From Ancylobacter crimeensis (GTDB taxonomy: Bacteria > Pseudomonadota > Alphaproteobacteria > Rhizobiales > Xanthobacteraceae): DNA of 64,000 bases. Below the pieces are notes generated by a model. That model was not told the DNA's origin, made no database searches, and saw only the letters and a list, made by a program, of their open reading frames with translations. The stretch's first letter is position 1. Each line of letters starts with the position of its first letter. Made by a program: the position numbers and the translations under genes. This document shows, piece after piece, positions 34,367-42,820 of this stretch. Location of the stretch: contig NZ_JALKCH010000014.1 in assembly GCF_023016805.1 (NCBI RefSeq), positions 44,219 through 108,218 of the forward strand, given 5' to 3'.

Positions 34367-35860
34367 TCAGGCACCGTCATCGGCATCCGGCAGCCAGCCC
34401 AGCGCGCCGATGTCGAAGACCGGCGGCAATTGCTCGAAGGTCTGGCGGAGGGTGGTGAGCGCCTGCTCCAGCGCCCCATGGCTGAGCTGGCCGCCCAGGC
34501 AGATCCGGATGCCCCCGCCATGGTTGCCCCCCGCGATGAAGGGATCGGACGGGGTGACCGCCACCCGCCGCTCGGCCAGCGAACGCACCAGCCCGTCCTC
34601 GGTCCAGTGCGCCGGCACCTTCAGCCAGGCGCAGAGCGACAGCGGGTGGCTGGACGCGACGTGCGGTCCCAGCACCTGCGCCACCACGCGCTGGCGCGCC
34701 CGCGCCTCGTGGCGCTGCACCTCCAGCAGCCGCTGTGCGGTGCCGTCCTCGATCCAGCGCGAGGCGATCTCGCCGGCGAGATAGCTGCCGCTCCAGCTCG
34801 TCACCCGCAGGATGGAGGCGGCGCGGATGGAATAATGCGGCGGCACCACGAGATAGCCGACCCTGAGGCCGGTGAGCACGGTCTTGGTGAAGCTGGTGGC
34901 GAAGAAGCCGAGATCCGGCAGCATGGCGGCGATGGAGGGCAGCTCCACGTCGATGAGCGGCTTGTAGACTTCATCCTCGACCACGAACACGCCGTGCCGC
35001 CGCGCGATCGCGGCGATGTCCCGCCGCCGCTCCGCGCTCGCGACGTGGCTGGTGGGGTTGTTGAGGGTCGGGATCAGCACCAGCGCCCGCACCGTGCCGG
35101 CCTCGCAGGCGGCCTCGAAGGCCTCGGGGCGGATGCCCTCCCCATCGGTGGGCAGGCCCTTCAGGTTGAAGCCGAGAACGTTGGAAACGCCGATCACCCC
35201 ATGGTCGGTGAGATTCTCCGTCAGCACCACGTCGCCCGGCCGTGCGATGCAGCTCAACGCCAGGAACAGCGCATGCGCCGCGCCATTGGTGAGGAGGATG
35301 CGCTCCGCCGGCACGTCCACCCCGAGCGGGCGCAGCCACGCCCGCGCCGCCTCGCGATGCGCGTCGAGCCCGGCAATGGGACGGCAGGGCCGCATGAAGG
35401 CGCTATTGTCCTGCCCGCCCAGGGCGGCGAAGGCGGCGCGCGAGGCGTCCTCATGCGCCTCGGTGTAGACGCCGCGCACGATGGAAAGGTCGACCGCCTC
35501 GTCCGGGTTGCGATCCAGCATCAGCCGGCCGGCCCGCTCGGTGACTCGCGCCTTCACGAACGTACCGCGCCCGACTTCGCCGCTGAGATAGCCGAGACGC
35601 TCCGCCTCGCCATAGCTGAGACTCACCGTCTGCACCGAGACGCCGAGCACGCGGGCGAGGTCGCGATGGGTCGGCATCTGGTCCATGGGCCGCAGGATGC
35701 CGGCGTCGATATCGGCGATGATCCGCTCCGTCAAAGCGGCGTGCTTGGTGCCGCCCTTCGGCTTCGCCAGCACCGGCCGCCAGTCGACCGGCCGGCCTGC
35801 CGTCTCGGCAAGCGACCCGGCCATGGGGTTCCCGGCGCGCCTGCCAGCTTGACGAAGCAT
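34367..35860 (-). CDS. enuR: MocR/GntR-type PLP-dependent repressor of ectoine catabolism
   Basis: About 497 aa. The N-terminal winged helix (KHAALTERIIADIDAG...THRDLARVLGVSVQTVS) is followed by an aminotransferase-fold domain with the PLP lysine in FFATSFTKTVLTGLR. EnuR represses ectoine uptake and catabolism genes and is released by pathway intermediates such as diaminobutyrate derivatives that react with its PLP. Start is uncertain: GTG 35884, ATG 35860 and ATG 35824 are all possible. It is divergent from doeX. Confidence 0.87.
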   Translation of the reverse strand: MLRQAGRRAGNPMAGSLAETAGRPVDWRPVLAKPKGGTKHAALTERIIADIDAGILRPMDQMPTHRDLARVLGVSVQTVSLSYGEAERLGYLSGEVGRGTFVKARVTERAGRLMLDRNPDEAVDLSIVRGVYTEAHEDASRAAFAALGGQDNSAFMRPCRPIAGLDAHREAARAWLRPLGVDVPAERILLTNGAAHALFLALSCIARPGDVVLTENLTDHGVIGVSNVLGFNLKGLPTDGEGIRPEAFEAACEAGTVRALVLIPTLNNPTSHVASAERRRDIAAIARRHGVFVVEDEVYKPLIDVELPSIAAMLPDLGFFATSFTKTVLTGLRVGYLVVPPHYSIRAASILRVTSWSGSYLAGEIASRWIEDGTAQRLLEVQRHEARARQRVVAQVLGPHVASSHPLSLCAWLKVPAHWTEDGLVRSLAERRVAVTPSDPFIAGGNHGGGIRICLGGQLSHGALEQALTTLRQTFEQLPPVFDIGALGWLPDADDGA

Positions 35861-35918
35861 GAATTGTCTCGTTCTGTGAGTCACGATTTCAGGACATTAT
35901 GCACGCCGGCGACCGAAG

Positions 35919-36368
35919 ATGAAGCTCGATGCCATCGACCTGAGGATCATTGACGCGCTGCGCCGGGACGGACGCATGACCAAGCTGAAGCTGGCGGAGG
36001 CGGCCGGGCTGTCGCCTGCGGCCTGCTGGGAGCGGCTGCGCCGGCTGGAGGATGGCGGCGTCATCCGGGGCTACACCGCCATCGTCGATCTCGACGCCGC
36101 GGCGCCCCGCACCACGGTGATCGTCGAGATCAGCCTGAAGAGCCACCAGCAGGCCGATTTCCGCCGCTTCGAGCAGGCAGTCGGGAAGGAGCCGGCCATC
36201 GTCGCCTGCGACGCCACCGGCGGCGGTATCGACTACGTCCTTCGCGTGGTGGTGCCGGACATCGACAGCTACCAGCGCCTGATCGACCGCCTGCTCGATC
36301 CGGCCATCGGCATCGAGCGCTATTTCACCTATGTCGTGACCAAGAGCGTGCCGGTGGGCGGCGGCTGA
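35919..36368 (+). CDS. doeX: Lrp/AsnC family regulator of ectoine catabolism
   Basis: 149 aa. N-terminal HTH KLDAIDLRIIDALRRDGRMTK and LAEAAGLSPAACWERLRRLE, then a RAM/AsnC effector domain (TTVIVEISLKSHQQADF...VVPDIDSYQRLIDRLL). AsnC-type regulators recur beside ectoine degradation genes. It is divergent from enuR across a short gap with little space for separate promoters, so the two are likely co-regulated. Confidence 0.84.
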   Translation: MKLDAIDLRIIDALRRDGRMTKLKLAEAAGLSPAACWERLRRLEDGGVIRGYTAIVDLDAAAPRTTVIVEISLKSHQQADFRRFEQAVGKEPAIVACDATGGGIDYVLRVVVPDIDSYQRLIDRLLDPAIGIERYFTYVVTKSVPVGGG

Positions 36369-36379
36369 GCGATGTGATG

Positions 36380-37588
36380 TCAGGCGGTGGGCGGCGCTGG
36401 CAGGCCGGCCGCGTTGGACGGCGCCACGCTGACCCGGTTGCGGCCCGCATTCTTGGCCGCATAGAGCGCCGTGTCGGCGCGCTTCACGATGGAGGATGGC
36501 TCGGAATCGCCTGCGCCGCCCATCGCCAGCCCGACGCTGACGGTCAGATCGAGGCTCAGCGGGCCGAGGAGGAAAGGCGTCGCTTCGATCGCGTGGCGCA
36601 GCGCCTCGGCGAGCTGCGTGGCGGCTTCGATCGTCGTGTCCGTATGGAGGCAGAGAAATTCCTCGCCGCCATAACGGTACAGGGTCGCCCCAGCCGCATG
36701 GGAGAGCCGGCCGCAGCGCCGGGCGAGTTCCACCAGCACCTCGTCGCCGACATCGTGGCCATGCGTGTCGTTCACGGCCTTGAAGCGGTCGATGTCGATC
36801 ATGAACACCGCGACGGCGCCGAGCGTGCGCCCCGTCAACCCGCCCATCGCCTCGCCCAGCGCCCGGCGGTTCAGCAGCCGCGTCAGCGGATCGACCAGCG
36901 CGATGCTTTCCAGTTCGCTGCGTCGACGCCACGCCGCCATGAAGATCAGGGCGCAATAGATCGCCGCTCCGACGAACTGATCCACCACGAAGAAGACGGG
37001 CATTGGAACGCCTTCTGCGCCGCCGGCCCATCCAAGATAGAACCGCAGGAGAGCGGTGACGAGCAAAGCGAGCGCATAAAGGCACAGGCCGGCGCCGGCC
37101 ACGAGTTCGGGCAGGTTGCGGATCCCGCGCCGGGCCGACCGCAGCAGAAGGTGGGCCGCGCTGGCGGAAATGAACGCCAGCCCCACAAGGCCGAAAGCCA
37201 TCGCGAAATAGGCCGCGCCTCCCGCGGCACGAACGCCGATAAAAGCAAGCACCGGCACGCCCGCCATGCCGGCTGCGCCCAGAATGTCGCCGCGTGTGAT
37301 GCGGGACGGCGCCGGACGCTCGAACAGAACGATGCCGAACCGGAGCAGGGCCAGGCTGGCAGCCATCAGCAGGATCACAAGAAAACTGAGGCTCGCGGAG
37401 CGATCGACGAGGGCAAGGCCCTGCTTGCGGCTCGCCATCGTCAGCCCGGCCGCGGCGCACAATGCCCCGAGGGCCCATGCCGCCAGATACGTCTCGCGCC
37501 GATTCTGCCAGAGCCAGGCGAAGACCAGCGAAAAGACAAGGGCCGTCACCCCGCCGCCAAAAGCAAGGGATGATCCGTCCAGCGTCAT
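36380..37588 (-). CDS. Membrane-anchored GGDEF diguanylate cyclase
   Basis: 402 aa from ATG 37588, preceded by GAGGGG. About six hydrophobic segments occupy residues 8-220. The GGDEF domain follows, with DPLTRLLNRRAL (233-244) and the active-site GGEEF at 307-311, so it should make c-di-GMP. No RxxD inhibitory site is visible five residues before the motif. It converges with doeX (12-bp gap). Role is presumably in surface/motility switching, opposing the EAL protein at 4896, but no link is proven. Confidence 0.87.
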   Translation of the reverse strand: MTLDGSSLAFGGGVTALVFSLVFAWLWQNRRETYLAAWALGALCAAAGLTMASRKQGLALVDRSASLSFLVILLMAASLALLRFGIVLFERPAPSRITRGDILGAAGMAGVPVLAFIGVRAAGGAAYFAMAFGLVGLAFISASAAHLLLRSARRGIRNLPELVAGAGLCLYALALLVTALLRFYLGWAGGAEGVPMPVFFVVDQFVGAAIYCALIFMAAWRRRSELESIALVDPLTRLLNRRALGEAMGGLTGRTLGAVAVFMIDIDRFKAVNDTHGHDVGDEVLVELARRCGRLSHAAGATLYRYGGEEFLCLHTDTTIEAATQLAEALRHAIEATPFLLGPLSLDLTVSVGLAMGGAGDSEPSSIVKRADTALYAAKNAGRNRVSVAPSNAAGLPAPPTA

Positions 37589-37724
37589 GGCAGGTTCCCC
37601 TCGCCTTCTTGCAGGCCACGCTGATGTACTACGTCCGCGGTGGCGGATTCGTGCGGATATCCGGCCTGCGCCCCGCTTCCCATGAGCGGCGGGCTCGGAC
37701 CGGAGGATTCCGTCTGTCAGACCC

Positions 37725-37743
37725 CGCCGGATGCCATCCGGCG
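37725..37743 (-). terminator. Hairpin downstream of the aldehyde dehydrogenase gene
   Basis: CGCCGGAT (37725-37732) and ATCCGGCG (37736-37743) form an 8-bp stem with a 3-nt loop, 71 bp after the dehydrogenase stop. No T-run follows on the minus strand. Confidence 0.4.
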
Positions 37744-37813
37744 AGGTCGCACTCATGAAGCGATGGAACTGCGCCGGGATTTCGGCAGTCGTCACCGCCG
37801 CGGCGAAGCCGGA

Positions 37814-39244
37814 TCAGGCGGCGTAGCCGACGATCCCCTTGATCTCCATGAAATCCCGCAGGCCGAAATCGGCATATTCGCGGCCGTTGCCGGACTGCTT
37901 GTAGCCTCCGAACGGCGCGAACAGATCCCAGTCGGGATAATTGAGATAGATCGAACCCGCCCGCAACCGGGCGGCGACGCGACGGAGCTGCTCGACATCC
38001 GTGCCCTGCACATAGGCCGCGAGGCCATAGGGCGTGTCGTTGGCGATGGCGATGGCCTGCTCGATGCTGTCATACGGAATGATCGACAGCACCGGGCCGA
38101 AGATCTCCTCGCGCTCGATCCGCATGCCGGGCTTCACGTTCCCGAACACGGTCGGCTTGACGTAATAGCCGGTCTCCAGCCCTTCCGGCTTGCCGGTGCC
38201 GCCCACCACGAGGGTCGCGCCCTCCTCGATGCCGGCGGCGATGAGGCCCTGCACCTTGTCGAACTGCATCTGGCTGACCAGCGGGCCGATCTCGGTCTCG
38301 ATGTCGGTCGGCTTGCCGACGCGCACGGAAAGCGCGGCCCGCCGCGCGATCTCCAGCGCCTCGTCATGGCGGTCGGCCGGCACCAGCATGCGCGTGGGGG
38401 CGTCGCAGGACTGGCCGGTATTGCCGAAGCAGCCCTTCACGCCCTGGGTGACGGCGGCCTCGAGATCGGCGTCCGGCAGCACGATGTTGGCCGACTTGCC
38501 GCCGAGCTCCTGCGCCACGCGCTTCACCGTCGCGGCGGCGTTGCGCGCGACATCGGTGCCCGCGCGGGTCGAGCCGGTGAAGGACACCATGTCGATGTCG
38601 GGATGCGAGGAGATGGCCGCCCCGACCTCGGGCCCGGTGCCGTTGACGAGGTTGAAGACGCCCTTGGGCAGGCCGATCTCGTCCACGATCTCGGCAAACA
38701 CCATGCCGGAAATGGGGGCGATCTCGCTCGGCTTCAGCACCATGGTGCAGCCCGCGCCGATGGCAGGGGCGACCTTGCACATGATCTGGTTGAGCGGCCA
38801 GTTCCACGGGGTGATGAGGCCGACCACGCCGACCGGCTCATGCGTCACCAGCGTGCCGCCGCGCATCTCGTCGAACGGGAAGGCCTTGAACGCCTCGATG
38901 GTCGCCTTCAGATGGCCGAGCCCGGCATAGGCCTGCGAATCGCGGGCGCGGGCGATGGGCGAGCCCATCTCGCGGCTGATCGCCTGCGCGACATCCTCGT
39001 AGCGCCGCTCATAGACCTCCAGCAGCTTCTCGAGGAAGGCGAGGCGCTCCTCGCGGCTGGTCTGCGAGAAGCTGTCGAACGCGGCGCGGGCGGCGGCGAC
39101 GGCACGATCGACGTCGGCGCCGGTGCCGATCGAGATGGTGGCGAACACTTCCTCCGTCGCGGGGTCGATGACGCCGAGCGGACGGGGCTCGATCGGATCG
39201 ACGAAGGCGCCGTCGATGTAGAACTTGAGATAATCGGACGTCAT
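37814..39244 (-). CDS. Aldehyde dehydrogenase family protein
   Basis: 476 aa. Catalytic base E247 in AQELGGKSA and nucleophile C280 in GNTGQSCDAPTR; FTGSTRAGTDVA is the NAD-binding region. The sequence is typical of broad-specificity NAD(P)-dependent aldehyde dehydrogenases. It stands alone, divergent from an MFS exporter across 228 bp. No pathway can be assigned from context; it is distinct from doeC. Confidence 0.87.
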   Translation of the reverse strand: MTSDYLKFYIDGAFVDPIEPRPLGVIDPATEEVFATISIGTGADVDRAVAAARAAFDSFSQTSREERLAFLEKLLEVYERRYEDVAQAISREMGSPIARARDSQAYAGLGHLKATIEAFKAFPFDEMRGGTLVTHEPVGVVGLITPWNWPLNQIMCKVAPAIGAGCTMVLKPSEIAPISGMVFAEIVDEIGLPKGVFNLVNGTGPEVGAAISSHPDIDMVSFTGSTRAGTDVARNAAATVKRVAQELGGKSANIVLPDADLEAAVTQGVKGCFGNTGQSCDAPTRMLVPADRHDEALEIARRAALSVRVGKPTDIETEIGPLVSQMQFDKVQGLIAAGIEEGATLVVGGTGKPEGLETGYYVKPTVFGNVKPGMRIEREEIFGPVLSIIPYDSIEQAIAIANDTPYGLAAYVQGTDVEQLRRVAARLRAGSIYLNYPDWDLFAPFGGYKQSGNGREYADFGLRDFMEIKGIVGYAA

Positions 39245-39472
39245 GGTCTCTCTCGTTTCTCTGGCCGTGGCCCGCAGTCTTTCAGATCGCGACGCGGTTG
39301 CGTAGTCGTCCCGAAGCGTGGCGGCGCCCGGACGCGCGGGAAGCTGTGGAATGACCCTCGCTCCCCTGCACGACGACGCATGGCGCACATGCCCGCGTGG
39401 GGCTTTTCCCGGTCGCCGGGCCGGGGCACAAGGGGCACCGGCCCCGCCCCGTGGCCGAGGATCGGAATCGGC

Positions 39473-40708
39473 ATGACCACGGACGCGGACCAAGAGCAGA
39501 AGCCGGAGACGTTCGAGAGAGCGTGGCAGCGCAACCTGTGGGTCTGCACCTTCGGCTCCTTCACCACCATCGTGGCGATGACGCTGCTGCTGCCCTTCCT
39601 TCCGCTCTATGTCGAGCAGCTCGGCGCGCAGGGGCACGCCGCCATCGTCCAATGGTCCGGCATCGCCTATGGCGCGACCTTCTTCAGCGCCGCGCTGACC
39701 GCCCCGCTCTGGGGCCGGCTCGCGGACCGCTATGGCCGCAAGCTGATGCTGATCCGCGCCAGCCTCGGCATGGCGGTCGCGATGTCGCTGATCGGGATGG
39801 CGGATTCGGTCTGGGAGCTGGTGGCGCTGCGCCTGCTGGCCGGGCTGCTGGGCGGCTACGCCTCCGGCTCCATGGTGCTGGTGGCCGCGCAGACCCCGCG
39901 GGCACGCACCGGCTGGGCGCTCGGCGTGCTCTCCTCGGGCATCATGGCGGGCAATCTGGTCGGCCCTCTGGTCGGCGGACTGCTGCCGCCGCTGATCGGC
40001 ATCCGGGCGACGTTCTTTCTGGCGGGCGGGGTCATCTTCCTCGCCTTCCTCGCCACCACCACGCTGATCCGGGAAGAACGGCGTCCCGCCGCGGCACGGG
40101 CGGGCGGCTCGGGGCGGGTCTGGTCGCGGATCCCGGACCGGCGGCCGATCCTCGCCATGCTGGCGACCGGCACGCTGCTAATGGTCGCCAACATGTCGAT
40201 CGAACCGATCATCACTGTCTATGTGGCGCAGTTCGTCCCCCCGGCACAGGTCACGCTGATGGCCGGCGTCGTGATGTCGGCGGCGGCGCTGGGCGGCGCG
40301 CTGTCCTCGGCCCGGCTCGGCCGGCTGGCGGACCGCATCGGGCACTGGAACGTCGTGATCCTGTGTCTCGCGATCGCCGCTCTGCTGCTGATCCCGCAGG
40401 CCTTCGTCACCACGAGCTGGCAGCTCGTCGGCCTGCGGTTCCTCATGGGGCTGGCGCTCGGCGGCTTGCTGCCCTCGATCGCGAGCGTGATCCGGCACAA
40501 CGCGCCCGAGGCGCTCACCGGCACGGTGCTCGGCTATTCGGTCTCGGCGCAATATGTCGGGCAGGTGGTGGGGCCGCTCGCCGGCGGCTTCATCGGTGGC
40601 CATATCGGCATGCGCGCCGTGTTCCTCGGAACCTCGGTGCTGATGGCCCTTGGCGCGGCGGTCAATGTCATGGTGGCGCATGGGCGCCGGCGAGATCGGG
40701 TCAGCTAG
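39473..40708 (+). CDS. MFS drug/metabolite exporter (MdtG-like)
   Basis: 411 aa with about 12 hydrophobic helices. Motif A is GRLADRYGRKLMLI (loop 2-3) and a related copy SARLGRLADRIGHW is in the second half. The region GWALGVLSSGIMAGNLVGPLVGG matches the drug:H+ antiporter-1 motif C. ATG 39473 follows GAGGA. No regulator is adjacent, so the substrate is unknown. Confidence 0.85.
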   Translation: MTTDADQEQKPETFERAWQRNLWVCTFGSFTTIVAMTLLLPFLPLYVEQLGAQGHAAIVQWSGIAYGATFFSAALTAPLWGRLADRYGRKLMLIRASLGMAVAMSLIGMADSVWELVALRLLAGLLGGYASGSMVLVAAQTPRARTGWALGVLSSGIMAGNLVGPLVGGLLPPLIGIRATFFLAGGVIFLAFLATTTLIREERRPAAARAGGSGRVWSRIPDRRPILAMLATGTLLMVANMSIEPIITVYVAQFVPPAQVTLMAGVVMSAAALGGALSSARLGRLADRIGHWNVVILCLAIAALLLIPQAFVTTSWQLVGLRFLMGLALGGLLPSIASVIRHNAPEALTGTVLGYSVSAQYVGQVVGPLAGGFIGGHIGMRAVFLGTSVLMALGAAVNVMVAHGRRRDRVS

Positions 40709-40727
40709 GACCTTTCATCTCATAGGA

Positions 40728-40760
40728 CACTCCGGGCGGCCGGCGCGGCCGCCCGGAGTG
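40728..40760. terminator. Bidirectional hairpin between MFS gene and ohr
   Basis: CACTCCGGGCGGCC (40728-40741) and its exact complement (40747-40760) form a 14-bp GC-rich stem with a 5-nt loop between two converging genes. There is no T-run, but the placement suggests termination of both transcripts. Confidence 0.65.
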
Positions 40761-40767
40761 AATCCGC

Positions 40768-41199
40768 TCAGGAACGCGTGGTCGTCTTTACATCCACGCT
40801 CGCCTTGATGGCGTTGGAATAGGGGCAGATGGTGTGGGTGGTCTCGACCAGCTTGGTCGCATCCGCCTCGGACAGGCCCGGCAGATAGACGTCGAGCTCG
40901 GCGGTGATGCCGAAGCCGCCCTCGGAGCGCGGGCCGATGCCGATGGTGGCGGTGACGGTGGTGCCTTCCGGCACCTTGATCTTGGTCTGGCCGGAGGCGA
41001 CCCGCAGCGCGCCGAGGAAGCAGGCGGAATAGCCGAGCGCGAACAGCTTCTCCGGGTTGGCGCCATCGCCGCCCGGGCCGCCGAGCTCCTTCGGCACCAC
41101 GAGGTTGAGGCTCATCGTGCCGTCAGCCAGCGCGGTCGTGCCGTCGCGGCCGCCGCCGGTCGCCGTTGCGGTGGTCTTGTACTTGGCATCCACGGACAT
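40768..41199 (-). CDS. ohr: Organic hydroperoxide resistance protein (Ohr/OsmC family)
   Basis: 143 aa. The two reactive cysteines are C60 in LGYSACF and C125 in THTICPYSNA, with the conserved PEKLFALGY helix. Ohr reduces organic and lipid hydroperoxides using lipoyl-type electron donors. It begins MSVDAKYKTTATATGGGRDG, the usual Ohr start. Upstream is a near-consensus promoter and a small palindrome. No ohrR is in the window. Confidence 0.92.
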   Translation of the reverse strand: MSVDAKYKTTATATGGGRDGTTALADGTMSLNLVVPKELGGPGGDGANPEKLFALGYSACFLGALRVASGQTKIKVPEGTTVTATIGIGPRSEGGFGITAELDVYLPGLSEADATKLVETTHTICPYSNAIKASVDVKTTTRS

Positions 41200-41254
41200 G
41201 TGATTTCTCCTCTTGCGCGAACGAACGGTTTCGAACGGCGTTGAAAGCGGCAGG

Positions 41255-41302
41255 ACCATATCCAGCACCCGACAGCATGTCAAGCGTATACGATATTATC
41301 GT
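41255..41302 (-). promoter_or_regulatory. Sigma70-type promoter and palindrome upstream of ohr
   Basis: On the minus strand TTGACA (41278-41283) and TATGGT (41255-41260) are separated by exactly 17 bp, placing a start about 50 nt before ohr. ACGAT-ATT-ATCGT (41290-41302) is a palindrome just upstream, a candidate site for an OhrR-like MarR repressor or other regulator. Confidence 0.65.
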
Positions 41303-41353
41303 GTGCGATGTATTTTGACGCTTCCATGACGCGGGGAGAAGGCCGCTGGCGTC

Positions 41354-42724
41354 TTAGCCGGGCACGACCTCGACACGCCGGGATGTGGCGGCGGCGCCGA
41401 CATGGCGGTTCGCCGGTCGCGGCAGGCCGATGAGATCGCGCAGCGTGCCGCCTTCGTACTCCCGCCGGAACAGCCCGCGCCGCTGCAGCTCCGGCACCAC
41501 CTTGTCGACGAAATCGTCGAGGCAGCCCGGCAAGGTGAGGAAGGACAGCATGAAGCCATCGCAGGCTTCCGACGCCACCCACTCCTCCATCATGTCGGCG
41601 ATTGCGACCGGCGAACCGCAGATGACGGCCCGGCTGCGGTTGTAGCGACGGCAAATCTCGCGCAGCGTCAGCCCCTGCCGCACCATGGCGATGATCTCGT
41701 CGGAATAGGCCTTGTGCAGCCGGGCCTGCAGGGGAATGCGGTCCTGCGGGATCGGGGCATCGAGAGGAAGGTCCATGAGATCGGCCTCCAGATCCTCGCC
41801 GATCCGGACGCGGGCGACATCCGGGTGCACATGGTCATGCCACGCGTCGAGCCGGGCGCGGGCCTCGGCCTCGTCTTCGCCAAGCACCATGGAAACGCCG
41901 GAGACGATCTTCAGCGCGTCGCGCGCCCGGCCGAGGGCCGGCAGGCGGCCCTTCAGGTCGCGATAGAAGGTCTGCGCCGCCGCCATGCCGGCGCTGGGGC
42001 CGAAGACGAGTTCGGCGGTCTCCGCGGCAAGCTGCTTGCCCGTCTCGGAAGCGCCGGCCTGGATGACGACCGGCCGGCCCTGCGGGGCGCGGGCGATGTT
42101 CAGCCCGCCATCCACCCGGAAATGCGTACCGGCATGACGGGTGGGGTGGAACTTCTCCGGCAGATAGACGCGCCCCTCGGCATGGTCGTGGACGAAGGCG
42201 TCGTCTTCCCACGTATCCCACAGGCTCAGCGCCACCTCCACGAACTCGCGGGCGCGGTCGTAGCGCACCTCATGTGACGGCAGCTGGTCCATGCCGTAAT
42301 TGCGGGCGGCATCGTGGCTCGCGCCCGTCACCACGTTCCAGGCGGCACGCCCGCCGCTGATATGGTCGAGCGAGGCGAACTGCCGGGCGATGGTGTAGGG
42401 CTCGCAGAAGGTGGTGCAAGCGGTGGCCCCGAGGCCGATATGCCGGGTCGAGCCCGCCACCGCGGCGAGCAGGGTGATGGGTTCGAGGATGTTGGTATAG
42501 GACGGCGCCCGGCTCCACACCTCCATCCGGTCCATGCGAACCGCCGCCTGGTCGGCGATGAAGAAGAAATCGAACTTGCCGCGCTCCGCCGCCTGCGCCA
42601 GCCGCCGGTAGTGCTCGATATCGACGGAGGCCCCGTCCTGCGCGCCCGGCAGCAGCCACGAGGCGGAATGCGAGCCGTTGGGCAAAGCGAGAAGGCCGAG
42701 GATCATGTGCCGGGGATCGGCCAT
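41354..42724 (-). CDS. NtaA/SnaA/DszA-type LLM flavin monooxygenase
   Basis: 456 aa from ATG 42724 (GGAG 7 nt upstream). It has the NtaA-family pattern LLALPNGSHSASWL, FDFFFIADQAAVR, HISGGRAAWNVVTGA and QAGASETGKQLAAETAE. These enzymes oxidise sulfur- or nitrogen-containing substrates (sulfones, EDTA/NTA, riboflavin-type compounds) with FMNH2. No transporter is adjacent, so substrate is open. The partner flavin reductase is not in the window. Confidence 0.86.
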   Translation of the reverse strand: MADPRHMILGLLALPNGSHSASWLLPGAQDGASVDIEHYRRLAQAAERGKFDFFFIADQAAVRMDRMEVWSRAPSYTNILEPITLLAAVAGSTRHIGLGATACTTFCEPYTIARQFASLDHISGGRAAWNVVTGASHDAARNYGMDQLPSHEVRYDRAREFVEVALSLWDTWEDDAFVHDHAEGRVYLPEKFHPTRHAGTHFRVDGGLNIARAPQGRPVVIQAGASETGKQLAAETAELVFGPSAGMAAAQTFYRDLKGRLPALGRARDALKIVSGVSMVLGEDEAEARARLDAWHDHVHPDVARVRIGEDLEADLMDLPLDAPIPQDRIPLQARLHKAYSDEIIAMVRQGLTLREICRRYNRSRAVICGSPVAIADMMEEWVASEACDGFMLSFLTLPGCLDDFVDKVVPELQRRGLFRREYEGGTLRDLIGLPRPANRHVGAAATSRRVEVVPG

Positions 42725-42820
42725 CAAGGAACTCCATGCGTGGGAGGCAGCAACGCGGGAACCCCCTGAAAACGCAAGAACCGCGCCAGCTTCCAACCCC
42801 TCGAGCGGCGCAGGCCCCGC

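Noticed and set aside
37814..39244. Aldehyde dehydrogenase as a second doeC
   Set aside because: Not within the ectoine unit, different active-site context, and separated from it by a diguanylate cyclase gene.
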